Origin: Exiguobacterium algae
GTDB lineage: Bacteria; Bacillota; Bacilli; Exiguobacteriales; Exiguobacteriaceae
Length of the DNA stretch: 64,000 bases
NCBI RefSeq assembly: GCF_018617875.1
Contig: NZ_JACSKZ010000003.1
Span: forward strand, 62,001 to 126,000
Direction: 5' to 3'
Made by a program: the position numbers and the translations under genes. Below the pieces are notes generated by a model. It made no database searches. It was not told the DNA's origin and saw only the letters and a list, made by a program, of their open reading frames with translations. Shown here piece after piece: positions 33,854 through 41,781 of the stretch (within the stretch, counting starts at the first letter, position 1; each line of letters starts with the position of its first letter).

Positions 33854-33871
33854 TCTGAAACGCGTTTCAGA
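33854..33871. promoter_or_regulatory. 18-base perfect palindrome, likely LacI-family operator
   Basis: TCTGAAACGCGTTTCAGA, self-complementary, 34 bases upstream of the 77-residue gene start in the LacI operon leader. Size and symmetry fit an autoregulatory LacI-family site. It does not match the CcpA cre pattern. Confidence 0.6.
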
Positions 33872-33896
33872 GCAAGCTTCTTTTTGAAAAAAGTTT

Positions 33897-33909
33897 ATTT
33901 CCGAACATT
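33897..33909 (+). promoter_or_regulatory. PurBox 1
   Basis: ATTTCCGAACATT fits the B. subtilis PurR box AWWWCCGAACWWT at all positions. Lies 45 bases upstream of the pbuG -35. Confidence 0.7.
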
Positions 33910-33953
33910 TTTTATCGTTGATTCTCATTTTTGATGTTTTTTGCTTAAAACAA

Positions 33954-33982
33954 TTGACGCGAATCCAACATTTTTGTATAGT
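33954..33982 (+). promoter_or_regulatory. SigA-type promoter of the purine permease
   Basis: TTGACG (33954-33959), 17 bases, TATAGT (33977-33982). Sits between the two PurBoxes. Confidence 0.7.
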
Positions 33983-34022
33983 CATCAAGTTGATAACGTT
34001 AATTTAATCATTTTTTTCAATT

Positions 34023-34035
34023 AATGTTCGGAAAT
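34023..34035 (-). promoter_or_regulatory. PurBox 2 (inverted)
   Basis: AATGTTCGGAAAT, the exact reverse complement of PurBox 1, about 40 bases downstream of the -10 and 24 before the ATG. Confidence 0.7.
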
Positions 34036-34059
34036 AGACCTTAATAAGGAGTTTTATCG

Positions 34060-35349
34060 ATGAATATCTTTCAACTGAAACAACATGGAACGAATGTTAA
34101 ACAGGAAGTGACAGCAGGGATCACAACGTTCGTGACGATGGCGTATATCTCTGTCGTCAACCCGGCGATTTTGTCTGATGCCGGCATCCCGTTCGCACAA
34201 GCTTTCACGGCGACAATCATTGCCATCCTCATCGGAACGGGCTTAATGGCGTTTTTTGCGAACTTGCCGATCGCTGTGGCACCCGGGATGGGACTCAACG
34301 CCTTCTTTGCTTATACACTCGTCGCCCAGGAACAAATCGCACCATCCGCCGCGCTTGGTGTCGTCTTCGTCTCGTCTGTGTTCTTCTTGATCTTGTCGCT
34401 TTCTCCGATTCGGACGAAACTGATTCAAGCGATTCCGACTTCGTTGAAACATGCCATCACGACCGGAATCGGTCTCTTCATCGCTTCGCTCGGATTAAAG
34501 TTATCGGGCTTAATCGTTGCCGATGAGGCAAACTTGGTGCGTCTCGGTGACGTCTCTTCACCGGAAGTCTTGCTCGTCCTTGGCGGCTTGATCGTCTCGG
34601 CACTTCTCTTCTCGCGAAATGTCCCAGGATCACTGTTGATCGGGATGGTACTCACTGGAATCGCGGCTTACTTCATGGACATCTTACAAATCAACGGTGT
34701 CACGGCGATGCCGACACTTCCAGAAGGACTCATGGTCAACCCGGTAACAGCATTTAGTGATGTCATTCAATATGGATTGTTCGGTGCCGTCCTCTCGTTC
34801 TTCCTCGTCACATTGTTCGATACGACAGGTACACTTGTCGGTGTCGGGAAACAAGCCGGGCTCTTAAAAGAAGACGGAACGATTGAAAATGGTCACCGTG
34901 CACTCTTTGCCGACTCGCTTGCCACAATGGGTGGTTCACTTGTCGGAACGAGCCCTTCGACGGCATACATCGAGTCTGCAGCCGGTGTCGCACAAGGTGG
35001 ACGTACGGGTCTCACAACGGCCGTCGTCGCTGGTTTGTTCGGATTGACGCTCTTCTTTAGCCCGCTCATCGGTGCCATCTCTGGCGTTGCGGCGATCACA
35101 GCTCCTGCACTCATCATCGTCGGGGCTCTCATGTTGACGAACGTCCGTTATATCGACTGGAGCGACTTTAGCGAATACTTCCCGGCCTTCATGACGATTT
35201 TGATCATGCCGCTTTCAGGAAGTATCGAACGCGGGATCGCATTCGGGTTCATCTTGTACCCGATCTTCAAAGCGATGAACAAAGAGACGGTTCACCCGCT
35301 CATTTATTTGTTCGGGGCACTCTTCATCTTGGAGATGTTTATCCTTTAA
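34060..35349 (+). CDS. pbuG: Guanine/hypoxanthine permease, AzgA/PbuG type
   Basis: 429 residues, about 12-14 helices, AzgA-like NCS2 branch; imports hypoxanthine/guanine (PbuG) or related purines. Signatures: TTFVTMAYISVVNPAILS near the start, APGMGLNAFFAYTL, TLFDTTGTLVGVGKQAGL, FADSLATMGGSLVGTSPSTAYIESAAGVAQGGRTG, which are the family's two core motifs. AAGGAGTTTTATCG before ATG. Two identical inverted PurBoxes around its promoter support purine-dependent repression by a PurR-like protein. Own terminator. Confidence 0.88.
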   Translation: MNIFQLKQHGTNVKQEVTAGITTFVTMAYISVVNPAILSDAGIPFAQAFTATIIAILIGTGLMAFFANLPIAVAPGMGLNAFFAYTLVAQEQIAPSAALGVVFVSSVFFLILSLSPIRTKLIQAIPTSLKHAITTGIGLFIASLGLKLSGLIVADEANLVRLGDVSSPEVLLVLGGLIVSALLFSRNVPGSLLIGMVLTGIAAYFMDILQINGVTAMPTLPEGLMVNPVTAFSDVIQYGLFGAVLSFFLVTLFDTTGTLVGVGKQAGLLKEDGTIENGHRALFADSLATMGGSLVGTSPSTAYIESAAGVAQGGRTGLTTAVVAGLFGLTLFFSPLIGAISGVAAITAPALIIVGALMLTNVRYIDWSDFSEYFPAFMTILIMPLSGSIERGIAFGFILYPIFKAMNKETVHPLIYLFGALFILEMFIL

Positions 35350-35356
35350 CTGACGA

Positions 35357-35397
35357 AATAGCCCCCTCCATCCGATTGGACGAAGGGGGCTATTTTT
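35357..35397 (+). terminator. Terminator of the purine permease
   Basis: AAATAGCCCCCT / AGGGGGCTATTTTT, followed by TTTTT. Confidence 0.82.
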
Positions 35398-35412
35398 GGT
35401 TGATTAGATTGT

Positions 35413-36444
35413 TTAATAGTCCGTTACGATGACATTCCCGTTCCAACTCGTCAACATCACTTCGTTCGCTCCATTGCCCGCAGCGTATTCATTCGTGCGT
35501 GAGCCGAACATCTCAACTCGACCATTTTTCGTTTTTCCTCGAATCGTGGTATTCGTCGGTTTTTCTTTCAACTGAAGTTCAATTTTCCCGTTTTTCGTAT
35601 CCATATTAATCGGGTGAGTAATGGTATCTGCAACAAGTTGCACTTTCCCGTTTGACGATTTGGCTTTAACGGCTCCATCAATCTGTTCAAGATCCACTCG
35701 TCCGTTCGACGATTTGGCCTTGAGATTCCCTGTCGTTTTTTTCACCTCTACCCGACCATTCGACGAAGTCACTTCCCATTCACTCCCGACACTCGAAACA
35801 AGAGAGACTCTGCCGTTACTTGATTTGAGGAAACCTCGATGAACCCGCAGGCGTTCCCCTTCGACACGTCCATTTGCATTTTGGACCTCAATTTCCCGCG
35901 CGACAATTCCCTTTATGTCGGTCGCTCCGTGACGGTTTTCAACGTATACCCCATTGAATTCATGTTGAGGCAGCTCCACCCGAAGAGTCGGTGTCTTATT
36001 AACGAACAAGGTCAGCAAGTCGGTCAAGCGAAACGGCCGATTGGTTTCAATCCGAATTTCTAACGTCCCATCCACGATATCCATCAATACGCCAAGGTCA
36101 TCTTCCGTTTCCAACGTTGCGTGAGCATACTGATCGGTGGAAGGAACAATATGAACGTGCGCATTTTTTACTTTGATTGATACATTCTGAAATGCGACTT
36201 TCGAACTTTTCATCACCGTAGTCGGCTCATGATGTTCAGTCGTCAACGTTTGCACGGTCTCCCGTAGCTCGTTCGCGAACGCTTGCGGGGTCCCCAGTTC
36301 TTCAATCATGTCCTCATCCTGTTTTCCCTCGACGCGACCGCTCGCGAAATATTCTGCGACATCTCTTAAAATATCTTCCCGGTCCGCCTCTTGCACATCC
36401 ATCAGCAATTGTTCGAGTTCAAGTAAATATTGTTGCTCCGTCAT
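35413..36444 (-). CDS. HAAS + DUF4097 repeat protein
   Basis: 343 residues in two parts. Residues 1-60 are a HAAS-type (DUF1700-like) domain: MTEQQYLLELEQLLMDVQEADREDILRDVAEYF. The rest is a DUF4097 beta-solenoid with a clear repeat of about 20 residues marked by SSNGRV/SNGK: KSSNGRVSL, TSSNGRVEV, KSSNGRVDL, KSSNGKVQL, KNGKIEL, KNGRVEM. No signal peptide or membrane segment. In Bacillales such proteins follow PadR genes and are linked to cell-envelope stress, possibly as anti-sigma/regulator-like scaffolds. ATG 36444 has AAAGGGGAGACGACAG. Third gene of the PadR operon. Confidence 0.78.
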   Translation of the reverse strand: MTEQQYLLELEQLLMDVQEADREDILRDVAEYFASGRVEGKQDEDMIEELGTPQAFANELRETVQTLTTEHHEPTTVMKSSKVAFQNVSIKVKNAHVHIVPSTDQYAHATLETEDDLGVLMDIVDGTLEIRIETNRPFRLTDLLTLFVNKTPTLRVELPQHEFNGVYVENRHGATDIKGIVAREIEVQNANGRVEGERLRVHRGFLKSSNGRVSLVSSVGSEWEVTSSNGRVEVKKTTGNLKAKSSNGRVDLEQIDGAVKAKSSNGKVQLVADTITHPINMDTKNGKIELQLKEKPTNTTIRGKTKNGRVEMFGSRTNEYAAGNGANEVMLTSWNGNVIVTDY

Positions 36445-36493
36445 CTGTCGTCTCCCCTTTTCATCAGCAGTCAAATATAGTTCGTTCACTCTT

Positions 36494-36790
36494 TCAATTC
36501 GGCACAAAGCCCGGCCAAATTCCATTCCCTACATTTACAGAACGTCTGCTACGCATCGATTCGCTTTTGCGATGCCGTGTCGTCAGCCAAACACGTTCGG
36601 AGATTTCGAACGGTCTTTCGGCCAGGGCACGTGGTTCCCCTAACCGCCTCACGGTTTCGTCTGCGCATTCCCCTGAAAGTTCGGCTCGTGTGAAGTACAT
36701 CGCCACTTCTTGTAAGATTTCAATACGTGCACGTACTCCAATCCCCATGAGCAAATGCTCGAGTTCAAGTAAATACTGTTCATCCGTCAT
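36494..36790 (-). CDS. HAAS-domain protein, short paralogue
   Basis: 98 residues: only the HAAS-type domain ([33 protein letters not shown]) and an unrelated basic tail ([15 protein letters not shown]). Starts with ATGA overlap on the PadR stop. It looks like a tandem duplicate of the first half of the next gene, without DUF4097. May be a helper or a remnant; the tail shows no membrane helix. Part of the PadR-HAAS-HAAS/DUF4097 unit. Confidence 0.7.
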   Translation of the reverse strand: MTDEQYLLELEHLLMGIGVRARIEILQEVAMYFTRAELSGECADETVRRLGEPRALAERPFEISERVWLTTRHRKSESMRSRRSVNVGNGIWPGFVPN

Positions 36791-37110
36791 GATGGGTCAC
36801 TCCTTTGAATCAACGCATTGACACCTGTAGTGAACAACTCCCATTCCGTTTGCAGTTCATCTAAATGAGCCTTCCCTTGGTCGGTGATCGTGTAGTACTT
36901 TCGCGGCGGTCCTTCCGCCGATTCTTTTAAGTACGTCGTAAAATACCCATCCATGGTCAGTCGGCGTAGTAACGGATACACGGCTCCCTCTGAAATCGAA
37001 ACATTTGCTGAGATGGCCTGGACGAGTTCGTAACCATAGCGGTCTTTTTGCGCGACGAGTGCCAACACACACAAATTCAACACGCCTTTTTTAAATTGAG
37101 GATTCATCAT
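36787..37110 (-). CDS. PadR-family transcriptional regulator
   Basis: 107 residues. Winged [71 protein letters not shown]. Binds DNA as a dimer and probably represses its own operon in response to an unknown ligand. Start ATG 37110 (AGGGGAGGCGAAA); the next Met at 37107 is as good. The operator is the large inverted repeat at 37128-37172 covering the promoter. Confidence 0.88.
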   Translation of the reverse strand: MMNPQFKKGVLNLCVLALVAQKDRYGYELVQAISANVSISEGAVYPLLRRLTMDGYFTTYLKESAEGPPRKYYTITDQGKAHLDELQTEWELFTTGVNALIQRSDPS

Positions 37111-37127
37111 TTTCGCCTCCCCTCTAC

Positions 37128-37172
37128 TATACATTGAACAATAGCATACAATTCACTACTGTTCAATGTATA
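37128..37172 (-). promoter_or_regulatory. PadR operon promoter and inverted-repeat operator
   Basis: Exact 13-base arms TATACATTGAACA (37128-37140) and TGTTCAATGTATA (37160-37172), centres 32 bases apart (three helical turns). The promoter lies inside: minus strand TTGAAC (37166-37161), 17 bases, TATTGT (37143-37138), so each arm overlaps one promoter box. An ACAT/ATGT core in both arms fits PadR sites. Confidence 0.75.
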
Positions 37173-37293
37173 ATAGATATTTTTTCACTTTTTATGTGTG
37201 GAAAGTATGAAATCGAATCGGTACAATAATAGTAAACATATGGTAAGGGCTCTTTAACCGAAACTTACATAGTTCCAGGAAGGAACGATTTTC

Positions 37294-39222
37294 ATGAAAT
37301 CATGGATTGATGAACGAATTGGAAGACAATTCTTATTTGTTTTTTACTTATTTACCGCGCTAGTCCTCCTCACATCGATCGCTGTATATATGTATGCGGA
37401 ACAGCGAATCGAACAGACCACCTCCGCTCTCGAGCAAATTAGCGAACGTCGGACGAATGCGACGGAATTATTTGAGACGTGGCAGTCGATGCAGTATGAG
37501 ATGCGGGGTTACGTCCTTCTCGGAGACGAAGAGATGCTCGCACGAGTCAAAGAGAAGCAAGCGTTAATCCATAAACAGACATCGTGGTTCGAACGCCACG
37601 CGCGTACCGACCACGAACAAACTTACGCCAACAATGCCCGCACGCTTTTTGCGGCGTATCAGGATCGGGTTATGCCGAGCTTAGAACGCTACGTCGACGC
37701 CAAGCATGAGGGGCGTGTCACGGAACCCTTTTTAAAAATGCCTACTTTGGACGCTGTATACCCACAAGACACGCCGCCGGCAGATCGAACTTTTGCCATC
37801 AATTCAAGCAGCGCGGCTGACATGAGTGAGAGCATTGTCGATATGGAGAAGATGTTCACGGATTATCGGAATGCGTTGAATAGCGATGAAGATGCTTTAC
37901 GAACACAGCTGGCGACACATACGAAATGGGCCCAGGCGCTTTGGCTCTTCTCCCTCTTCCTTGTCCTGCTCATTTTATTTTTCATTGCACACCCGTATGT
38001 AAAACGACTGACTGGACAGCTCCAAGATTTAATTGAAAACAGTAAACGCCTCGCAGGTGACAAGCCGTCCATCTATCCTGTAGCCCCTCAATCACGAAAC
38101 GAAGTCGGGCAACTGGCCAACTCATTTCGGCAAATGGCTACTTCGTTGGCGACACAGCGAACCCAGGTAGAAGAAGAGCGAGAAAAGACAGCACGTCTTC
38201 TTCACTCCATTCGGGATGCCGTGATTTATGTCGAACATACAACGAATGAGAAATGGGCAAACCAAGCACTGTTTGTTCTGTTCAATCAACCGATCACCCA
38301 CTGGAACGAGGTCGATCTATGTCGAGTCGATATCGAATTGGATGAATTGGGACTACAGGTCGATCAAAAAGAAAAATTCTTTTCATTCATGCGCCGATCA
38401 TTTGATGGGCAATGCAAAGAAGAGAGTGTCACGTTCTCTATGAATGAAGAAGCACGATTCATTCAGATGTACGCTGAAAAAATCTACTTGCGGGGCACAC
38501 GGCATGGAACGATGCTCGTGTTTCGAGATATCACACATGAAACAGAGGTCGATCGTCTGAAAACGGAACTCGTCTCCACCGTGTCTCATGAACTCCGCAC
38601 ACCGCTGACCAGTATTATCGGATTTACCGAACTGCTTCGATTCCGTGAACTTCCGGCGGAACGCATGAAAAAGTACATCAGTTTGATCCACCAGGAGACC
38701 TTGCGTCTTGAGGATTTGATTTCTAACCTACTTGATATCCAGCGAATGGAGTCCGGAAAACAAACCTATGATTTCCAAAGAGAAAACGTACGTGACCTTT
38801 TAGAGCAAGCCATCTCTGTCCAACAGATTTCAAGATATCATCACCTTTCTCTCCAATGCGAGAAATCAGTTCATGTATTCGGGGACCGCACACGCCTCCA
38901 TCAACTGTTCACCAATATCATTCATAATGCGCTGAAGTATTCTCCTTACGGTGGAGACGTTCGAATCAATGTAACCGATATCGGAACGAATCACCTTGAG
39001 ATCACGGTTCAAGATTTCGGAATCGGCATCCCGGCAACGGCTATCTCCAAGGTGTTTGATAAGTTTTACCGCGTCGATAATTCAGCAAGCCGAAAAATCG
39101 GAGGCACCGGTCTCGGTCTTGCCATCTGTAAAGAAATTGTGGAAGGGCATGATGGAACAATCCGTGTTGAATCTTCCGTTGGCGAAGGCTCGACTTTCTT
39201 CATCACATTGCCGGTCGCATAG
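37294..39222 (+). CDS. Sensor histidine kinase (orphan)
   Basis: 642 residues, membrane. N-terminal helix (about 13-33), extracellular four-helix-bundle-like sensor (about 35-205, CHASE3-like coiled), second helix (about 212-232), HAMP (about 232-290), PAS-like region, HisKA with the phosphorylated His432 in VSHELRTPLTSIIGFTELL, and HATPase (NALKYSPYGGD; DFGIGIP; GGTGLGLAICKEIVEGHDG). No response regulator is next to it, so it must act on a distant or shared partner. RBS AGGAAGGAACGATTTTC. Ends in a bidirectional terminator. Confidence 0.85.
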   Translation: MKSWIDERIGRQFLFVFYLFTALVLLTSIAVYMYAEQRIEQTTSALEQISERRTNATELFETWQSMQYEMRGYVLLGDEEMLARVKEKQALIHKQTSWFERHARTDHEQTYANNARTLFAAYQDRVMPSLERYVDAKHEGRVTEPFLKMPTLDAVYPQDTPPADRTFAINSSSAADMSESIVDMEKMFTDYRNALNSDEDALRTQLATHTKWAQALWLFSLFLVLLILFFIAHPYVKRLTGQLQDLIENSKRLAGDKPSIYPVAPQSRNEVGQLANSFRQMATSLATQRTQVEEEREKTARLLHSIRDAVIYVEHTTNEKWANQALFVLFNQPITHWNEVDLCRVDIELDELGLQVDQKEKFFSFMRRSFDGQCKEESVTFSMNEEARFIQMYAEKIYLRGTRHGTMLVFRDITHETEVDRLKTELVSTVSHELRTPLTSIIGFTELLRFRELPAERMKKYISLIHQETLRLEDLISNLLDIQRMESGKQTYDFQRENVRDLLEQAISVQQISRYHHLSLQCEKSVHVFGDRTRLHQLFTNIIHNALKYSPYGGDVRINVTDIGTNHLEITVQDFGIGIPATAISKVFDKFYRVDNSASRKIGGTGLGLAICKEIVEGHDGTIRVESSVGEGSTFFITLPVA

Positions 39223-39240
39223 TCAGCGCTTCATCAAAAA

Positions 39241-39263
39241 GAGGAATGCAGATCGCATTCCTC
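39241..39263. terminator. Bidirectional terminator, kinase / gdh
   Basis: GAGGAATGC / GCATTCCTC with A-run before and T-rich run after. Confidence 0.8.
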
Positions 39264-39270
39264 TCTTTCC

Positions 39271-40068
39271 TTATTGCACTTTATTTTCAGGTCCGAACGA
39301 TGGATAGAGCGACAGTCCCCCATCTGCGAATATCGTGGTCCCTGTGACATATGACGATTCATCCGAGGCGAGCCAAGCCGCAACAGCTGCAATCTGTTCA
39401 GGTTTTCCGATTGTATGGGAAGGAATGAGTGCCTTCAATCCTTCTTTTTCTTCCGGGTCACTCATCGTCTCCTCGTTAATCGGTGTATCGATTGCACCCG
39501 GCGCGATTGCATTTACACGAATATGGTTCGGCGCATATTCAAGAGCGACCGACTTCGTGAACATTTTGACGCCCCCTTTACTCGCAGCATAATGCGTGTA
39601 ACCCGGACGTGGAATCATTTCATGCACCGAAGACATGTTGATGATGTTCCCCTCGATTTCGTTTTCCACAAAATATTTTAAAGCGGCACGAACACCGAGG
39701 AACGTCCCATTCAAATTGATGTCGATGATTTTTCTCCAATTGTCGAATTCCATTTCATGCGTTTTGGCCTCAACCTGGACCCCGGCGTTGTTGACAAAGA
39801 CGTCCATCTTCCCAAACTCCGAGATGGCCTTCTCAATCATTTTTTCGGCAAGTCCCTCTTCCGAAACGTCCCCTTGCACGGCGACCGCACGTCCTCCATG
39901 TTCTTCGATCCCACGGATGACTTCTTCCATTTCTTTCTCACTGCTTCGATAATTTAGGACGACGTGCATCCCTTCTTTCGCATAGCGCTCCCCGATGGCA
40001 CGACCGAGACCTTTCGAACTACCGGTGACGACTGCTACTTTTCCTTTAAGCTCTGGATAGTTTGCCAT
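39271..40068 (-). CDS. gdh: Glucose 1-dehydrogenase (SDR)
   Basis: 265 residues, tetrameric classical SDR oxidising glucose to gluconolactone with NAD(P). Start ATG 40068 (GAAGGAGGAAATGAA upstream). Seen: cofactor loop TGSSKGLG (15-22), NNAG, catalytic Ser in INMSSVHEMIPRPGYTHYAASKGG with Tyr and Lys (YAASK), and EYAPNHIRVNAIAPGAIDTPIN. The C-terminal tail SLYPSFGPE matches Bacillus Gdh (YPSF) closely. A SigB-like promoter lies just upstream, agreeing with a general stress role. Confidence 0.82.
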   Translation of the reverse strand: MANYPELKGKVAVVTGSSKGLGRAIGERYAKEGMHVVLNYRSSEKEMEEVIRGIEEHGGRAVAVQGDVSEEGLAEKMIEKAISEFGKMDVFVNNAGVQVEAKTHEMEFDNWRKIIDINLNGTFLGVRAALKYFVENEIEGNIINMSSVHEMIPRPGYTHYAASKGGVKMFTKSVALEYAPNHIRVNAIAPGAIDTPINEETMSDPEEKEGLKALIPSHTIGKPEQIAAVAAWLASDESSYVTGTTIFADGGLSLYPSFGPENKVQ

Positions 40069-40099
40069 TTCATTTCCTCCTTCGTCTTCTCGGTTTGTA

Positions 40100-40126
40100 G
40101 TTCCCGCATTCCCCTCTTCATCAAAC
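40100..40126 (-). promoter_or_regulatory. SigB-like promoter of gdh
   Basis: Minus strand GTTTGA, 15 bases, GGGAAC, close to the general-stress consensus GTTTAA-N13-15-GGGTAT. Confidence 0.45.
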
Positions 40127-40183
40127 CTCATGCACTGCTTTTTGAATAATCACGATAAATCAACTATACTGAAACAAACTATT

Positions 40184-40209
40184 CGTTTTCAGGATGTGCC
40201 TGAAAGACG
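40184..40209 (+). promoter_or_regulatory. Hairpin in the leader of the CorC-type gene
   Basis: CGTTTTCAGG / CCTGAAAGACG around ATGTG, then CCCC/GGGG pairing at 40237-40251 near the start. Could be an attenuator; too short for an M-box. Confidence 0.35.
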
Positions 40210-40257
40210 TTTGATTCTATTTTGATGGAGGTGACTCCCCGATTTTTGGGGGAATTT

Positions 40258-41580
40258 TTGGACAGTCCCATGTTACTCAGCTTATCGATCGTCGCTTTAC
40301 TACTATTTTTGACCGCTTTTTTTGTTGCAGCGGAATTTTCTATCGTCAAGGTGCGAAGTGCAAGGCTCGATCAACTCGTCCTTGAAGGAAATAAACGCGC
40401 CGAAAGCGCAAAAAAAGTGATTGAAAATATTGATGACTCCCTCTCGGCCTCGCAGTTTGGAATCACGCTCTCTGCATTAGGACTAGGGTGGATCGGTGCC
40501 GATCAAATAGAAGGGTATATTCACCCGCTCATCAACCGGTTGAGTGTCTCACCCTCGGTTGCAACCTTCATTTCTTTTTTAATCGCCTTTTTACTGATTG
40601 CCTTTTTACATGTCGTCATCGGTGAACTCGTGCCAAAAACGCTAGCGGTACACGAAGCGGAGAAATTAACGCTCTTGGTAGCACGCCCACTTCATGTATT
40701 CACGAAATTGTTTTATCCTTTCATCCGTGCGTTAAACAGCATGGCCCGGCTTACGCTTCGGTTGTTCGGTGTACAAACGACCGCTCAGGAGACGGCGCAC
40801 TCAGAAGAAGAGCTGAAAATCATTATGACGGAGAGTTTCCGGAGTGGTGAGATCAACGAAAACGAGCTGGCTTACGTTCAAAATATTTTTTCATTCGATG
40901 AACGAATCGCGAAGGATGCGATGGTGCCACGAATGAACATGGTCACAATCGATGAAGAAGACTCAATCGAGGAAATCATCGCAGTTGTAGAAGAGCACCA
41001 GTACACACGCTATCCGGTCACACGAGACGGCGACCGTGACGATGTACTCGGCTTCGTCAACGCGAAGCAACTGTTCACTGCACAACTTTCAAAAAATGAA
41101 TCTCCTTTTGAGTCCTTCATTCATCAATTACCACTCGTCACAGAGTTCACTCCGTTACAAGAGGCAATGGTCAAAATGCAAAACGCCCGCACGATGATGT
41201 GTCTTGTCATCGATGAATATGGGGGAACGGCCGGTTTATTAACGATCGAAGACATTCTCGAAGAAATCGTAGGTGAAATCCGCGACGAGTTCGACCGCGA
41301 TGAACAAGCTGAAATCACAGAAATCGGACCGGGTCATTATCGCCTGTCCGGCCTTGTTTTGACGCAAGAGCTTGAAGAACGTTTCGGGATTGAGATTGAA
41401 GATGACGTCGACACGATTGGCGGGTTTGTCTTATCCCAAAAAGCAAATGCCCGAACAGGGGAGCGGTTTATTCTTTCGCACGGCCACGAATTGATTGTTC
41501 GTGAAGTCGATAACCACCGCATCGTCTTTGTCGACTTGATTTTGGCTCATAAAAACGACTTGGAACTCCCATCTGAATGA
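40258..41580 (+). CDS. CorC/TlyC-type hemolysin-family transporter
   Basis: About 440 residues. Order: DUF21/CNNM membrane domain with three to four helices (start LLSLSIVALLLFLTAFFVAAEFSIVK, VIGELVPKTLA), cystathionine-beta-synthase pair (about 200-325, VPRMNMVTIDEEDSIEEIIAVVEEHQYTRYPV; LVIDEYGGTAGLLTIEDILEEIVGEI) and a C-terminal CorC_HlyC domain. Probably Mg/Co efflux or divalent cation homeostasis. No good ATG: TTG 40258 (GGGGGAA five bases before) or TTG 40246 (GGAGGTGA eleven bases before) are candidates; ATG 40270 is later. Sequence context favours 40258 but it is uncertain. Confidence 0.8.
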   Translation: MDSPMLLSLSIVALLLFLTAFFVAAEFSIVKVRSARLDQLVLEGNKRAESAKKVIENIDDSLSASQFGITLSALGLGWIGADQIEGYIHPLINRLSVSPSVATFISFLIAFLLIAFLHVVIGELVPKTLAVHEAEKLTLLVARPLHVFTKLFYPFIRALNSMARLTLRLFGVQTTAQETAHSEEELKIIMTESFRSGEINENELAYVQNIFSFDERIAKDAMVPRMNMVTIDEEDSIEEIIAVVEEHQYTRYPVTRDGDRDDVLGFVNAKQLFTAQLSKNESPFESFIHQLPLVTEFTPLQEAMVKMQNARTMMCLVIDEYGGTAGLLTIEDILEEIVGEIRDEFDRDEQAEITEIGPGHYRLSGLVLTQELEERFGIEIEDDVDTIGGFVLSQKANARTGERFILSHGHELIVREVDNHRIVFVDLILAHKNDLELPSE

Positions 41581-41593
41581 TGAAATGATTTCT

Positions 41594-41622
41594 CCCTTCT
41601 CATACTTTTGAGAAGGGATTTT
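41594..41622 (+). terminator. Terminator of the CorC-type gene
   Basis: CCCTTCTCA / TGAGAAGGG followed by ATTTTTAG. Confidence 0.8.
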
Positions 41623-41781
41623 TAGTCTCCGCTTCGAACTGTCGCTATATTTTCCCCTCTTGTCGTGATATACTGCACATATGTTGCTTATTTGAGTGCG
41701 TTTCACTCAATGACACAACATCACCGAATGATCGTAGAATGTTCGGTTTCAAAAAGAAAGATAATAGAAAGAAGGTTACGC

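Noticed and set aside
35620-35850. SSNGRV repeats as a possible CRISPR or tandem DNA repeat
   Set aside because: DNA copies differ too much and lie in frame; they are protein solenoid coils.
40150-40257. Magnesium M-box or yybP-ykoY riboswitch before the CorC-type gene
   Set aside because: Leader too short and lacks the family's conserved elements; only simple hairpins are visible.
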